Source: Paenibacillus sp. EZ-K15 (lineage in GTDB: Bacteria > Bacillota > Bacilli > Paenibacillales > Paenibacillaceae). Taken from it: a stretch of DNA of 64,000 bases. The notes beneath the pieces are model-generated. The model ran no database searches and was not told the DNA's origin. It saw only the letters and a program-made list of their open reading frames with translations. Below, one piece after another: positions 24,807 to 33,823 of this stretch. Location: NCBI RefSeq assembly GCF_002573715.1, contig NZ_PDHM01000028.1, positions 62,001-126,000 on the forward strand. The letters run 5' to 3'. Each line of letters starts with the position of its first letter. The stretch's first letter is position 1. The position numbers and the translations under genes were made by a program.

Positions 24807-26159
24807 TTATTTCGTTGCTTGAAGCCGAATCGTGGCGGTTGTACCCACACCTGGCAGGCTATCCAGCTCTATCGAAGCCGAGATGGCCTCTGCGATATCC
24901 TTTGCCAAGGACAGACCAAGGCCGGCGCCCCCGCCCCGGCGGGTACGAGCCTCGTCCACCCGGTAGAAACGGTCGAAGACGTGCTCCAGCTCATCTTTGG
25001 CAATGCCGATTCCGCGGTCGATGACCCGGATATAAACCTCCGCTGGCTTCGTGCCAACCTCGATGACGATATGTTCATCGCTGTATTTGCGCGCATTATC
25101 CAGCAGAATGAACAAGAGCTGCTTCAGCCTGCGGCTGTCCGTCCATCCAAGAACCTCGCCATCGGCTTCAACCTCCACCGTGCGGTTATAAGCATCGCGA
25201 AATGCACGCGCGGAAGACTCCGATAATGCCACGAGATCCACCTTCTCCATTTCGACCTGCCATTGATCCTGATTGCGGGCAAGCAGCAGCAGCTGCTCCG
25301 TCAGCTCCTTCATCCGGATCGCTTCCGAATGGATCGCTTCAACGGACTCCATGAACAGCTCCGGCCGATCCAGTCCTCGCCGCTTTAACAAACTTGCGTA
25401 GCTCTCGATGATGGTGAGCGGTGTCTTTAACTCATGGGAAGCGTTGGACACGAATTGCTCCTGCCTCGCATGATTGCTCTCCAGTAGCGTAATCATGTCG
25501 TTGAACGCAGCCCCCATCTCCACCAATTCATCCTTCGATTTCTCCTTCAGCTCGATTCGCCGGAACCGCCCGCTTTGTCGTATCTCCCGCATCGTTTGGA
25601 TCAAAGCCGTAATCGGCTGCACGATCAAACGCCCCAATATCCGCGTCGAGATGATGACCGGAACCAAGGCAATCGCGGTTACGGCGACCAGCACGATTCG
25701 CAGCACTTGGAGCGTCTCCATCGTAGCGGCAAGACTGCGGGCGACCTGGATATTGACCACGACCCCGTCTCTCCAGATGAGGGGCAGGGAAACCATCGTG
25801 TACCGGGTATTTTCATACTCGACGACCTTCACCTGCCTCTTCGTATCGTAAGGCAGCTTGAGCTCATCCATATCCTCCCCGGAGGAAGTTACCCAAGTAG
25901 ATGGATACCGTTCATTGGGTCCGAGCAATTGAATCTTCCCGTCCAGCGGCACATAGCTCCGAAGCAATTCGCCCACCGGGATCGTATCCGCAGCTTTGGC
26001 CATTTCCCTCGATATTCTGGAGTCCTCGGCTTCCGCTTGCTCCAGCTGGCTGTCCACCGTCATTTTGCTGAACACATAGTATACGGATAAGTTCATGACA
26101 ATCAGAATGGCCGCCATCAGCACCGATGAATAGAGGTGGATTTTACTGCTCAGCTTCAT
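24807..26159 (-). CDS. Sensor histidine kinase (YkoH-like)
   Basis: Membrane sensor kinase of 450 residues, class I. Membrane segments lie at about 10-30 and 150-172, enclosing an extracellular sensor domain of about 120 residues. HAMP follows to about 230. The phospho-acceptor His is in NASHELKTPLTIIESYASLL, near residue 241. The ATPase domain has an N box (LLDNARKYS), G1 (DRGIGIA), F box (FDRFYRVDEAR) and G2 (GGAGLGLSLAKDI). It overlaps the regulator gene by 4 nt (ATGA), so the two are co-translated. The downstream PepSY proteins are probably its targets or partners; the signal is unknown, with antimicrobial or metal stress suggested only by analogy. Confidence 0.93.
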   Translation of the reverse strand: MKLSSKIHLYSSVLMAAILIVMNLSVYYVFSKMTVDSQLEQAEAEDSRISREMAKAADTIPVGELLRSYVPLDGKIQLLGPNERYPSTWVTSSGEDMDELKLPYDTKRQVKVVEYENTRYTMVSLPLIWRDGVVVNIQVARSLAATMETLQVLRIVLVAVTAIALVPVIISTRILGRLIVQPITALIQTMREIRQSGRFRRIELKEKSKDELVEMGAAFNDMITLLESNHARQEQFVSNASHELKTPLTIIESYASLLKRRGLDRPELFMESVEAIHSEAIRMKELTEQLLLLARNQDQWQVEMEKVDLVALSESSARAFRDAYNRTVEVEADGEVLGWTDSRRLKQLLFILLDNARKYSDEHIVIEVGTKPAEVYIRVIDRGIGIAKDELEHVFDRFYRVDEARTRRGGGAGLGLSLAKDIAEAISASIELDSLPGVGTTATIRLQATK

Positions 26160-26854
26160 GGGGTCTCTTTCAACACATAGCCGACACCGCGGACGGTGTG
26201 AATGAGCTCGGATGTGCTGTCATGATCGATTTTCTTGCGGACATAACGTATATATACATCGACGACGTTGGTGTCGCCGTAATAATCGTATCCCCATACG
26301 GCAGCGAGAATCTGCTCGCGGTTCAGCACCTGTCGCTTGTTCTTCAGTAAATATACGAGCAAGTCAAATTCACGCGGCGTCAGATCGATCCTTCTGCCAT
26401 CGCGAATGACTTCCCGCGTACCTTCGTTCAATTTCAAATCCGCTGCCGTAAGCCACTCTCCTGCCGCCTGCTCTTCCGGCTCCTGCTTGCCTTGGAGCCG
26501 CAGCGCAGCACGAATCCGCGCCAGCAGCTCTTCGATCTGAAACGGCTTCGTAATATAATCATTGGCTCCAAGATCAAGCCCCGATACTTTATCCTCAACG
26601 GAACTTTTGGCTGTCAGCAGCAGTACGGCTGTGTGGGAATCATGGGCACGAATCCGCCGCAGCAGCTCAATCCCGCTCAAACCGGGGAGCATGACATCCA
26701 GCAGAATTAAATCGACGTCCTGACTGCGGTATGCCTCCAGCGCATCCAGCCCGTTATCCGCCTTGGTGACCTGATATCCTTCACTCTCCAGCTCGATTTC
26801 AAGCAAACGGGATATTTTCGCTTCATCCTCAACAATTAGTATCTTCCCGCTCAA
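26156..26854 (-). CDS. OmpR-family response regulator (YkoG-like)
   Basis: DNA-binding response regulator of 232 residues. The receiver domain has the acidic pair in VEDEAK, phospho-acceptor Asp in LILLDVMLPGLSG near residue 53, Thr in VLLLTAKSS and Lys in DYITKPFQ near 102. The OmpR-type winged helix covers about 130-230 (LTPREFDLLVYLLKNK, NVVDVYIRYVRKKID, IHTVRGVGYVLKE). The start is TTG with a strong GGAGGG ribosome-binding site 6 nt upstream, so the non-ATG start is well supported. First gene of the four-gene operon. Confidence 0.94.
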   Translation of the reverse strand: MSGKILIVEDEAKISRLLEIELESEGYQVTKADNGLDALEAYRSQDVDLILLDVMLPGLSGIELLRRIRAHDSHTAVLLLTAKSSVEDKVSGLDLGANDYITKPFQIEELLARIRAALRLQGKQEPEEQAAGEWLTAADLKLNEGTREVIRDGRRIDLTPREFDLLVYLLKNKRQVLNREQILAAVWGYDYYGDTNVVDVYIRYVRKKIDHDSTSELIHTVRGVGYVLKETP

Positions 26855-26890
26855 GCGCGTCCCTCCTACCGATCGTATCGAAATGGCTTC

Positions 26891-27529
26891 TTAACCCGGA
26901 ACGCGTGCAGCCCACTTGGCTGCTTGCGTAATCATTAAACGCAGCTGAGGCTGGAGAAAGGACGGCTCGTGGTGGCCCGGCATCAAGAAGACCACGCGTC
27001 CGATGCCATACGTATGACACCAGGCAGCAGGCCACTGCTTGCCTTCGAATTCATAATGCAGCAGCACGGTTTTTTCCGTAAACGGACTGAATATGAACCG
27101 ATAAGGCTCCTCGTCCAGCACAAAAGGCTCCACGCCTTCCGTAATATCATGATCGGTCTCCCCCGGAACGAAGTACAGCTTCTCCATGGGCGGGTGTCCG
27201 TCAAAACGGGCGCCGATTAGCTGCGCCAGCTCATAACGATTGGCCAGCGTAACGCCGTTATGAATCACAAGCAAGCCGCCGCCGCCGCTTACATAGGACA
27301 GCAGACCTGCGGTCTGCCGGGGCGAAACGCGCTCGTCCCATAGGTCGCTGTAGGCGATGCAGAGCTCGTAAGGGTAGAGATTGCTTTCATGCAGCATTTT
27401 ATGATTTTCCGTGCACTGCACGGTGAACATGTCGTTCAGCAGGTGTGTCATTTGTTTATCGATGCCTTGCAGCGGATGAAACTTCGGGTGGGTATAGCTG
27501 CCAAGCAGCAATGCTTTTCTCTTATCCAT
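26891..27529 (-). CDS. ThuA-like domain protein
   Basis: Soluble protein of 212 residues with the ThuA/trehalose-utilisation fold (glutamine-amidotransferase-like). Recognisable stretches are KALLLGSYTHPKFHPL at the N-terminus, LLSYVSGGGGLLVIHNG at about 76-92, ARFDGHPPMEKLYFVP and HPW-like GRVVFLMPGHHEPSF near the C-terminus. Members are linked to sugar catabolism, often beside Gfo/Idh oxidoreductases, but the biochemical role here is not clear. The gene ends 36 nt before the response-regulator start, so it could be transcribed into that operon; no terminator is seen between them. Confidence 0.82.
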   Translation of the reverse strand: MDKRKALLLGSYTHPKFHPLQGIDKQMTHLLNDMFTVQCTENHKMLHESNLYPYELCIAYSDLWDERVSPRQTAGLLSYVSGGGGLLVIHNGVTLANRYELAQLIGARFDGHPPMEKLYFVPGETDHDITEGVEPFVLDEEPYRFIFSPFTEKTVLLHYEFEGKQWPAAWCHTYGIGRVVFLMPGHHEPSFLQPQLRLMITQAAKWAARVPG

Positions 27530-27639
27530 CGGTCATCCTCCTATTTACTACTCAATATTTCACATGATCCCTAGGAACATGCATGAAGAAGCTGGTATGG
27601 ACTGAAATCTCCCCAACTTCATTACGTTATATCATGACA

Positions 27640-28455
27640 TTATTCTTGGTTTTGAGCAAAGTAGCGGCCAAGCGCCACCATCATGCTGCCCATTCGCTCT
27701 TCCTCGGGAACCACCATACGTTCAATGCCTTCCTCGCGAAGCCCCTGAGCCGTAACCTTACCGACAGCCGCTGCCACGACCGGTCCGCGGAACGCCTCCA
27801 GCACAGCCTCCAGCTTGCCATGGGCACGTGCATAATCCGCAAGAAAACGAAACTGAGGCGCGCTTGTAAAAGCAACCGCGTGAACCTTGCCGCCCACGAT
27901 TTCATCAACGAGTTGCGAAACATCCTCCTCCAGCGGCGCAATGTGCTTATAAGGCAGGATCTGCTCTACTACCGCCCCACGACTTTCCAGCCACTCCACC
28001 AGCTTCGGGGCAGACTCGCCATGCAGCTGAAGAATGACGCGCTTGTCCGACAGGTCATGCGGCGCAAGTGACCGGATCAGCCCCGACGTACTGCCGTCAT
28101 CATCTCTGACGACCGGTGCCAGACCGCGCTTTTTCAGCGCATTGGCCGTTTTGTACCCTCTTGCCGCAATCGAGGTGCTCTGCAGCGTTTCATTCAATGT
28201 ATCCAAAAGGCCCATCTGTTCTGCTGTATCATAAATGGCCTCCAGGCCGATTCCCGTCGTAAATATCGCCCACGGTGCAGGCGCCTTGAGCCAAGCTTCG
28301 ATCGAACGGCGCAGTACTTCATCATCCAAAAATACGGTTCCCTGGGCCGGACGAAGCAGCGCGGTGCCACCCATCTTCTCCACCAGCTTGGCCATGTCTG
28401 CTGCCTTGCGCGGACCAGCCAAAGCGACGATCCGATCTTTCATATGCTGTGCCAT
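27640..28455 (-). CDS. Uroporphyrinogen-III synthase-like protein
   Basis: Standalone HemD-fold protein of about 271 residues. Visible features are VALAGPRKAADMAKLVEKMGG at the N-terminus, PWAIFTTGIGLEAIY at about 75-90, AARGYKTANALKKRGL at about 108-124, LQLHGESAPKLVEWLESRGAVVEQILPYKH at about 157-187 and AVAFTSAPQFRFLADYA at about 210-226. HemD cyclises hydroxymethylbilane to uroporphyrinogen III on the heme/siroheme/B12 path. No other hem gene is adjacent, so this could be a paralogue with a side role rather than the main enzyme. I chose 28455 (MAQHMKDRIV) with GTGGGG upstream over 28494. Confidence 0.8.
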   Translation of the reverse strand: MAQHMKDRIVALAGPRKAADMAKLVEKMGGTALLRPAQGTVFLDDEVLRRSIEAWLKAPAPWAIFTTGIGLEAIYDTAEQMGLLDTLNETLQSTSIAARGYKTANALKKRGLAPVVRDDDGSTSGLIRSLAPHDLSDKRVILQLHGESAPKLVEWLESRGAVVEQILPYKHIAPLEEDVSQLVDEIVGGKVHAVAFTSAPQFRFLADYARAHGKLEAVLEAFRGPVVAAAVGKVTAQGLREEGIERMVVPEEERMGSMMVALGRYFAQNQE

Positions 28456-28600
28456 GTTATATGCCCCACTCTCATCATTTTCTAGCTTGTGCATCCGTCA
28501 GTCTTACAGCTTCTAGCAGTTGACTCCAGTATAAAGGCCCTGCTCCTAGAGATAAAGCCACTTTGGTCTTATTCTTTCATGAAGCCCCCCTTTCCTGCCA

Positions 28601-28644
28601 CAAACAAAAAAGCAGCAAAGGAATATAAGCTCCTTTGCTGCTTC
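28601..28644 (-). terminator. Terminator of the chemoreceptor gene
   Basis: A 13-bp stem AAGCAGCAAAGGA/TCCTTTGCTGCTT is followed on the minus strand by TTTTGTTTG, 42 nt past the chemoreceptor stop. Confidence 0.92.
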
Positions 28645-28685
28645 AACACGAAATATTCGGGGCATACTACACGCCCTTGAATCTC

Positions 28686-30668
28686 TTAAATCTTAAAGCG
28701 TTTCACCATCTCCTGCAGTTCTTCAGCTAGCCGGCTTAAATCCGCAGCAGACGCGCTGACCTCTTCCATGGAAGCAAGCTGTTCCTGAGAGGCTGCCGAT
28801 ATGGTCTGGGTCTGGCTTGACGTTTGCTCCGACACCCCACGAATATCTTCAACGGACTTTTTCGTGGAAGCTGTATCTTGCGCCAATTCCTTAGCCGATT
28901 TCGAAGTGGTTCTAACCTGGCCGGACACCGTATGTACGGCCTTTTTGATACGGGAGAAGGAGCGTCCGGTCAGATCCGCTGCGTCAACGCCGTCCGATAC
29001 CTTCTGCCTAGCGGCTTCCGTCATCTCCATGGTTCGTTCCACTTCCGCCAGTATCCCTGTAATCAGCCCCGATATGTAATCCGCTGAGCTTTCCGACCTT
29101 TGAGCAAGCTTACGGATTTCCGCGGCTACAACCGCAAATCCTTTGCCCTGCTCCCCGGCTCTCGCAGCTTCGATTGAGGCATTCAGCGATAATAGACTCG
29201 TCTCCTTGGCAATGTCGGTAATGGCCGAGGCAATACCGCCGATCTCCTCGGTCCGCTCAGACAGCTGATGGATAACCCCATTCAGATCGTTCATCGCATG
29301 ATCAATATCCTGCATCGTCGCTGCTGCGGTAATCACCGTCTGGTTCCCTTCTTGGGCCAATTCCTCTGTCTGGTTCATAGCCGCTGTAACCTTCTCCAAT
29401 ATATCCGCGATGTCATCAGCATGCCGGGACACTTGAAGAATACCCTTCAGAATCTCCTCCGCGGCGTTCAACTGACGTTCACTGCCGGCGGCAACCTCCT
29501 GAATGGAAGACGTGACATGCTCGACGGCGTTTGTATTTTGCAGGGCGCTTGCGGACAATTGCTCGGAAGATGCGGAAACATTTTCCGTCATGGCCATGAC
29601 CCCGTGAACCATGTCCCTGAGACTATCCACCATCTGCTGAAAGTGATCGGCCAACTCTCCAATCTCGTCACGCTTGAAGCCATTCATGCGAAGCGTCAGA
29701 TCCCCCTCGCTAATGACTTCCGTCGCTTGGCGCATACGGCGGATCGGTTTGATCACAGAGCTTACATTCCAAGTCACCATGATTAAGGCGGCTAGCAGCG
29801 AAACGCTCATCACCACAATCATCGTTTGGCGGATACCATTAACGGAGTCGTCGACCTCCTTAACAAACATGGCCCCGGCAATTTTCCAGCCGGTTCGTTC
29901 ATTCGTAATGTAGTTCAATTGTTTCTCGATGCCGTCATGATCATAGTGAAAATGACCGGTTGGCTGCTCATACATCTTGGAGACCCAAGCTTCCTTAGCC
30001 AACGCGTCCGTCCCTGCGTCATAATCGGGGTGAAACAGATATTTGTGATTTTGATCCAGCACCATCGTATAGCCTTCTTTACCTACCTGCACTTGGACCA
30101 GACTCCGGATGCTATGAAGGTTGAGATCAATGCCCACGACGCCTTTGCCGTCAGGCAGCATCTGAGCTAGCGTTACTACAATCAAGGAGCCCGTGTTCGA
30201 AGTATAGGGGGCTGTAATAATCGGTTGGCCCGATGCATTCATTGCCTGCTGGAACCATTCCGTTTGTCTAGGATCATAGTCGGACGGCAGCTTTTCCCCT
30301 GATGCCTTGATAATGCCAGCCTGTGCCGTACCGATAAAAACGTCCACCGTCTCCGGATGAAGTCCCAAGTACTGCTTCAGTGCATTGATAGTTGAACCCG
30401 CTTTCGCTTCGAGTTCCTTGTCGATTTCAGCGGACTTCATCGTTGTGCTTAAATAATTCAGGTCATCGAACTTGGATTGCAGCGTGTGATTAATGATCTC
30501 ATTCGCCGTATCGACGCTCAGCGATGCACTGCGCAGAATTTCTTCCTCGACAGTTCCCTTGGCGTCACGGTAAGTGATAATACCGATAGCGCAGCTGGGC
30601 ACAAGAAGTACGAGCAGAAATGTGAGAATCAGGTTTCTTCTAATACGATTAGCTCTTTTTTTCTTCAT
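28686..30668 (-). CDS. Methyl-accepting chemotaxis protein with dCache sensor
   Basis: Transmembrane chemoreceptor of 660 residues. Membrane segments at about 12-33 and 278-300 flank an extracellular double-Cache domain of about 245 residues with the typical motifs DPRQTEWFQQAM, TAPYTSNTGSLIVVTLAQ and VGIDLNLHSI. HAMP follows (about 300-355), then the cytoplasmic coiled-coil signalling domain with the conserved hairpin tip ETSLLSLNASIEAARAGEQ and GFAVVAAEIRKLAQRS near 490-525. dCache receptors often bind amino acids or other small metabolites; the ligand cannot be told here. It is a single-gene unit with its own terminator; no che genes are near. Confidence 0.95.
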   Translation of the reverse strand: MKKKRANRIRRNLILTFLLVLLVPSCAIGIITYRDAKGTVEEEILRSASLSVDTANEIINHTLQSKFDDLNYLSTTMKSAEIDKELEAKAGSTINALKQYLGLHPETVDVFIGTAQAGIIKASGEKLPSDYDPRQTEWFQQAMNASGQPIITAPYTSNTGSLIVVTLAQMLPDGKGVVGIDLNLHSIRSLVQVQVGKEGYTMVLDQNHKYLFHPDYDAGTDALAKEAWVSKMYEQPTGHFHYDHDGIEKQLNYITNERTGWKIAGAMFVKEVDDSVNGIRQTMIVVMSVSLLAALIMVTWNVSSVIKPIRRMRQATEVISEGDLTLRMNGFKRDEIGELADHFQQMVDSLRDMVHGVMAMTENVSASSEQLSASALQNTNAVEHVTSSIQEVAAGSERQLNAAEEILKGILQVSRHADDIADILEKVTAAMNQTEELAQEGNQTVITAAATMQDIDHAMNDLNGVIHQLSERTEEIGGIASAITDIAKETSLLSLNASIEAARAGEQGKGFAVVAAEIRKLAQRSESSADYISGLITGILAEVERTMEMTEAARQKVSDGVDAADLTGRSFSRIKKAVHTVSGQVRTTSKSAKELAQDTASTKKSVEDIRGVSEQTSSQTQTISAASQEQLASMEEVSASAADLSRLAEELQEMVKRFKI

Positions 30669-30787
30669 TGGTTTCTTTCCTTTCTAAACTGCAGTGAATC
30701 TCACCTGTCTTCTATAAAAAAATACTCCCTTCAACTTATCGGCATCTCTTAGACCATTCATTATGCAGTATACATAGGTAATTATTT

Positions 30788-30831
30788 CCACAAAAAGAGG
30801 GGTACCCATGTTATATGGGTACCCCTCTTGG
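30788..30831 (-). terminator. Terminator of katA
   Basis: A 15-bp perfect stem AAGAGGGGTACCCAT/ATGGGTACCCCTCTT with a 5-nt loop is followed on the minus strand by TTTGTGG. It lies about 90 nt past the katA stop. Confidence 0.9.
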
Positions 30832-30920
30832 CGGCGGTCATAGACCACCCTCTATATAAAGGCCATCCATCCTGCACAGCGAAAAACAAAGATAGCTGGC
30901 TCTTATAAGTTCAAACTACG

Positions 30921-32381
30921 TTACTTCGGCTGATTGGAAGGTATGAATCCGCTCAGGTCTACGCCAAGCCCGGCAGCGAGTCTTGCACCATATTCGGCGT
31001 CCGCACGGTAGAAATTGCATACGGCACGGAGCTGAATATCGGATTTGACCTGGCTCAGGTCATCAACCAGATTGCGGATCAAATGATCCTTCTCCTGCTC
31101 CGTAAACGAACGGTACAATTCTCCGGCTTGGGTGAAATCATCTGTTTTTTCAATACGCTGGCGAACGACATGCCCCATGAGCGGTGCTTCACTTTCATTT
31201 ACAGAAGGGTCTTCCACAGGACCTGTTGCATAGCTGTTCGGCTCATAGTTTACCGGCGACGGATCTTGATTCACGTTCATCAAGCCATCACGTTGATGAT
31301 TACGCACAGGAGCATACGGGCAGTTAATCGGGATCTGCAAATAATTCGCACCGAGTCGATGACGCTGCGTATCCGGGTAAGAGAATAGCCGGCCTTGCAG
31401 CAGTTTATCCTCCGACGGCTCGATGCCAGGCACCAGCGCACTTGGGGAGAAAGCGACCTGCTCAACTTCGGCGAAGAAGTTCTGCGGATTGCGATTCAAG
31501 GTCATGGTACCGACCGTTACGAACGGGAAGCGATCCTCCGGCCAGGTCTTTGTAGCATCCAGCGGATCAAAGGACAATTCATCCATCTCTTCCGGGGACA
31601 TCAGCTGTACCTGCAGGCGCCATTTCGGGAAATTCCCGTTTGCGATGTGCTCATGAAGATCACGGGTGGCGTGATTGAAGTCCTTGCCCTGCACTTCGAC
31701 CACTTCATCGGCATTCAGCGTATTCACGCCTTGTACGGATTCCCATTTGTATTTAATGTAAGTCACTTTGCCTTCGCTATTCACCCACTTGAAGGCGTGG
31801 ACACTGAAGCCATCCATCTCGCGATAGTTCGCTGGTGTGCCATGATCCGAGAACACCCAGGTCATCATTTGCGTGGATTCCGGGGACAGCGCCATGAAGT
31901 CCCAGTACCGGCCAGGCTCCTGGATGTTGGTCTCCGGCGAAGGTTTCAAGGAATGCACCATATCCGGGAATTTGATCGCGTCGCGAATAAAGAAGACCGG
32001 AATATGATTCCCTACAATGTCATAGTTACCTTCCTCCGTATAGAACTTCACGGCAAATCCGCGTGGGTCGCGTGCCGTTTCGGGTGACCCTGTTCCATGA
32101 ATAACCGTGGAGAAGCGAACAAACACAGGAGTTTCCTGACCAATTTCCTGCAGGAATGCCGCTCTCGTATAAGGCTTCATGTCACTCTCCACAACAAATG
32201 TGCCGTGTGCACCTGCCCCGCGGGCATGAACGACGCGCTCCGGAATCCGTTCACGGTCGAAATGGGCAATTTTTTCGATCAGATGATAATCCTCAAGCAG
32301 CGTCGGTCCGCGGCGTCCTGCCGTTTTGGAGTTTTGGTTATCTCCGACTGGAGCCCCTTGATTGGTTGTCATTCTATCCAT
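30921..32381 (-). CDS. katA: Vegetative heme catalase
   Basis: Monofunctional small-subunit heme catalase of 486 residues that disproportionates hydrogen peroxide in the cytoplasm. The catalytic His is in RIPERVVHARGAGAHG, the Asn in YDIVGNHIPVFFIRDAIKFPD, and the proximal heme Tyr in RLFSYPDTQRHRLG. The C-terminal part (QRIEKTDDFTQAGELYRSF) is as in B. subtilis KatA, whose length also agrees. I chose 32381, with GGAGGG 7 nt upstream; the frame goes on to 32462 without support. A PerR-type regulator gene and a regulator of unusual build are just upstream, and a PerR-box-like palindrome lies 33-47 nt before the start. Confidence 0.95.
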   Translation of the reverse strand: MDRMTTNQGAPVGDNQNSKTAGRRGPTLLEDYHLIEKIAHFDRERIPERVVHARGAGAHGTFVVESDMKPYTRAAFLQEIGQETPVFVRFSTVIHGTGSPETARDPRGFAVKFYTEEGNYDIVGNHIPVFFIRDAIKFPDMVHSLKPSPETNIQEPGRYWDFMALSPESTQMMTWVFSDHGTPANYREMDGFSVHAFKWVNSEGKVTYIKYKWESVQGVNTLNADEVVEVQGKDFNHATRDLHEHIANGNFPKWRLQVQLMSPEEMDELSFDPLDATKTWPEDRFPFVTVGTMTLNRNPQNFFAEVEQVAFSPSALVPGIEPSEDKLLQGRLFSYPDTQRHRLGANYLQIPINCPYAPVRNHQRDGLMNVNQDPSPVNYEPNSYATGPVEDPSVNESEAPLMGHVVRQRIEKTDDFTQAGELYRSFTEQEKDHLIRNLVDDLSQVKSDIQLRAVCNFYRADAEYGARLAAGLGVDLSGFIPSNQPK

Positions 32382-32413
32382 AGATGAACCCTCCATCATT
32401 TCTATAATTGATT

Positions 32414-32428
32414 TTAGACTGAATCTAA
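32414..32428 (-). promoter_or_regulatory. PerR-box-like palindrome upstream of katA
   Basis: On the minus strand TTAGATTCAGTCTAA is a 7-1-7 inverted repeat with TTAGA/TCTAA arms, matching the Per box TTATAATNATTATAA at 10 of 14 positions. It lies just before the katA ribosome-binding site. A related sequence overlaps the promoter of the PerR-type gene. Confidence 0.45.
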
Positions 32429-32572
32429 ATTTATGAATTGATTGTATCACTGGAGAATCCATCGGATCATGATTGTCGCATGAGTGTTATATGACCCTTC
32501 TATGATCGTTATATGAAGTTCGGATGAATCCATTTTTGAGTACGGCAAAATGAACAAAAAAAGGGAGGGGGA

Positions 32573-33391
32573 TTAGTCCGCCAGGCGGTATCCCACTCCT
32601 CTAACCGTTGCAATATATCGCGGGGCTCCCGCGTTGTCGCTCAGCTTTTTACGCAAGCTTTTGATGTGGACGTCAACCACATTGCTGCCGCCCATAAAAT
32701 CCGTATCCCAAATTTTGCACATGAGGTCCTCACGCGTGCAGACGGCTCCTTCGCTGTCCAGCAGGAGCATCAGCAAATGATACTCTGTCTTCGTCAAATG
32801 GATAGGAGTGCTGCCCCGGTGGATGGTCATTTTATCCCGATCAATGGATAAGTCTTTATAGACGAGGCCGCGCATGACCTCTTCTTCCCCCGACAATCCG
32901 GCAGCAGGAGAGAACAATCGAATGGTTCGCTGCACCTGATACATCATCGTATCTTTGGAACGGGCAGGCCATACCATAAGCTCTTCGTTCAACAGGCTTG
33001 AGCCTGCATTGCTCATTAACTCTTCCCCTACTAGGTATAGAATCGGAATAGAGGAATGTTCGGGCAGCAGGAGTTCCTTCTCCTTGTTGAACGCCGCCAT
33101 ATTCCGGCAGCCCGTCATATCGGCAATAATCAGTCCTGTATTCAGTGCCGACTGAAGACGCGGTTCCCATTTGCGGAACATCATCACCTCGAAGCAGTTC
33201 TCGGTCAAGGTAATAAACATTTCATTCACCCGTCCGGGAGAACGGCTTAATAACGCGGCCCGCAGGGTTGTGGGACAAGCATCCCCTATCGCCATCGGCA
33301 TCGTTGGACGAACATACAGATTGCCGGACTGGAAATCAGGAAACGAATAGATCGTTCCCAGTTCCGTCATTTCTTCCGTTTGGTTTGACAT
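32573..33391 (-). CDS. Winged-helix regulator with degenerate receiver-like N-terminus
   Basis: DNA-binding protein of 272 residues. The C-terminal third (about 175-270) is a standard OmpR/PhoB effector domain: PIHLTKTEYHLLMLLLDS, SNVVDVHIKSLRKKLSD and YIATVRGVGYRLAD. The N-terminal ~160 residues look like a worn receiver: LIIADMTGC with Asp91 at the beta-3 site, IPILYLVGEE as beta-4, and EELMVWPARSKDTMMYQVQRTIRL as the beta-5/alpha-5 part, where the invariant Lys is replaced by Trp141 before Pro142. The beta-1 acidic pair is not found. So phosphorylation is unlikely and no kinase is adjacent. I chose the ATG at 33391 with GGGGGGTG upstream; it overlaps the end of the PerR-type gene by 25 nt. 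It probably helps regulate katA or peroxide response. Confidence 0.8.
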   Translation of the reverse strand: MSNQTEEMTELGTIYSFPDFQSGNLYVRPTMPMAIGDACPTTLRAALLSRSPGRVNEMFITLTENCFEVMMFRKWEPRLQSALNTGLIIADMTGCRNMAAFNKEKELLLPEHSSIPILYLVGEELMSNAGSSLLNEELMVWPARSKDTMMYQVQRTIRLFSPAAGLSGEEEVMRGLVYKDLSIDRDKMTIHRGSTPIHLTKTEYHLLMLLLDSEGAVCTREDLMCKIWDTDFMGGSNVVDVHIKSLRKKLSDNAGAPRYIATVRGVGYRLAD

Positions 33392-33762
33392 TCTGGACAC
33401 ACCCCCCCAAATACGACGTGAGCATGATGGATGACGTAATTGGTTTCACCGGCTACCGTAGCAGCCCAATCCTCTGGCACCTCCGTCATGACCTCGTCCA
33501 CTTTACCGCATACTTCACAAATAATATGTTGGTGCTCGTCAGTACGCGCATCGTACCGACTCGCGCTCTCTCCGAGCTTCAATTCTCGGATCAGCTGTTT
33601 ATCCGTCAAATAACGCAGGGAATTATAAACCGTCCCGTACGCGAGATTATATCCTTTCTCCACCAGCCGGTTCATGATATCCGCAGCAGTCGGATGATCA
33701 TGCGATTCCCGAAGGACATCGTACACCGCTTGGCGTTGTGTCGTCAGATTTAAAGATCTCAA
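33367..33762 (-). CDS. perR: Fur-family peroxide regulator (PerR-like)
   Basis: Fur-superfamily repressor of about 131 residues. It has the winged helix (TTQRQAVYDVLRESHDHPTAADIMNRL, TVYNSLRYL) and the structural zinc site as two CxxC pairs (ICEVCG and VCPECQ). The regulatory metal ligands of PerR have counterparts: His in DHPTAADI, Asp in SRYDART, two His in DEHQHI and Asp in GKVDEV, where Fur usually lacks the last Asp. PerR senses peroxide by metal-catalysed oxidation of His. The start is probably TTG at 33762, with AAGGGTG 6 nt before; a GTG at 33771 overlaps that site. It heads an operon with the regulator overlapping its 3' end, upstream of katA. Confidence 0.85.
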   Translation of the reverse strand: MRSLNLTTQRQAVYDVLRESHDHPTAADIMNRLVEKGYNLAYGTVYNSLRYLTDKQLIRELKLGESASRYDARTDEHQHIICEVCGKVDEVMTEVPEDWAATVAGETNYVIHHAHVVFGGVCPECQTKRKK

Positions 33763-33787
33763 GGTATTCACCCTTTTAATTTATTTT

Positions 33788-33823
33788 TAGATCAAGTATA
33801 AATCCTATTCCTCTCAAGGTCAA
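33788..33823 (-). promoter_or_regulatory. perR promoter with overlapping PerR-box-like site
   Basis: On the minus strand TTGACC (33818-33823), a 17-bp spacer and TATACT (33795-33800) form a near-consensus sigma-A promoter. TTATACTTGATCTAA (33788-33802) overlaps the -10 and matches the Per box at 11 of 14 positions, consistent with autorepression. Confidence 0.6.
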
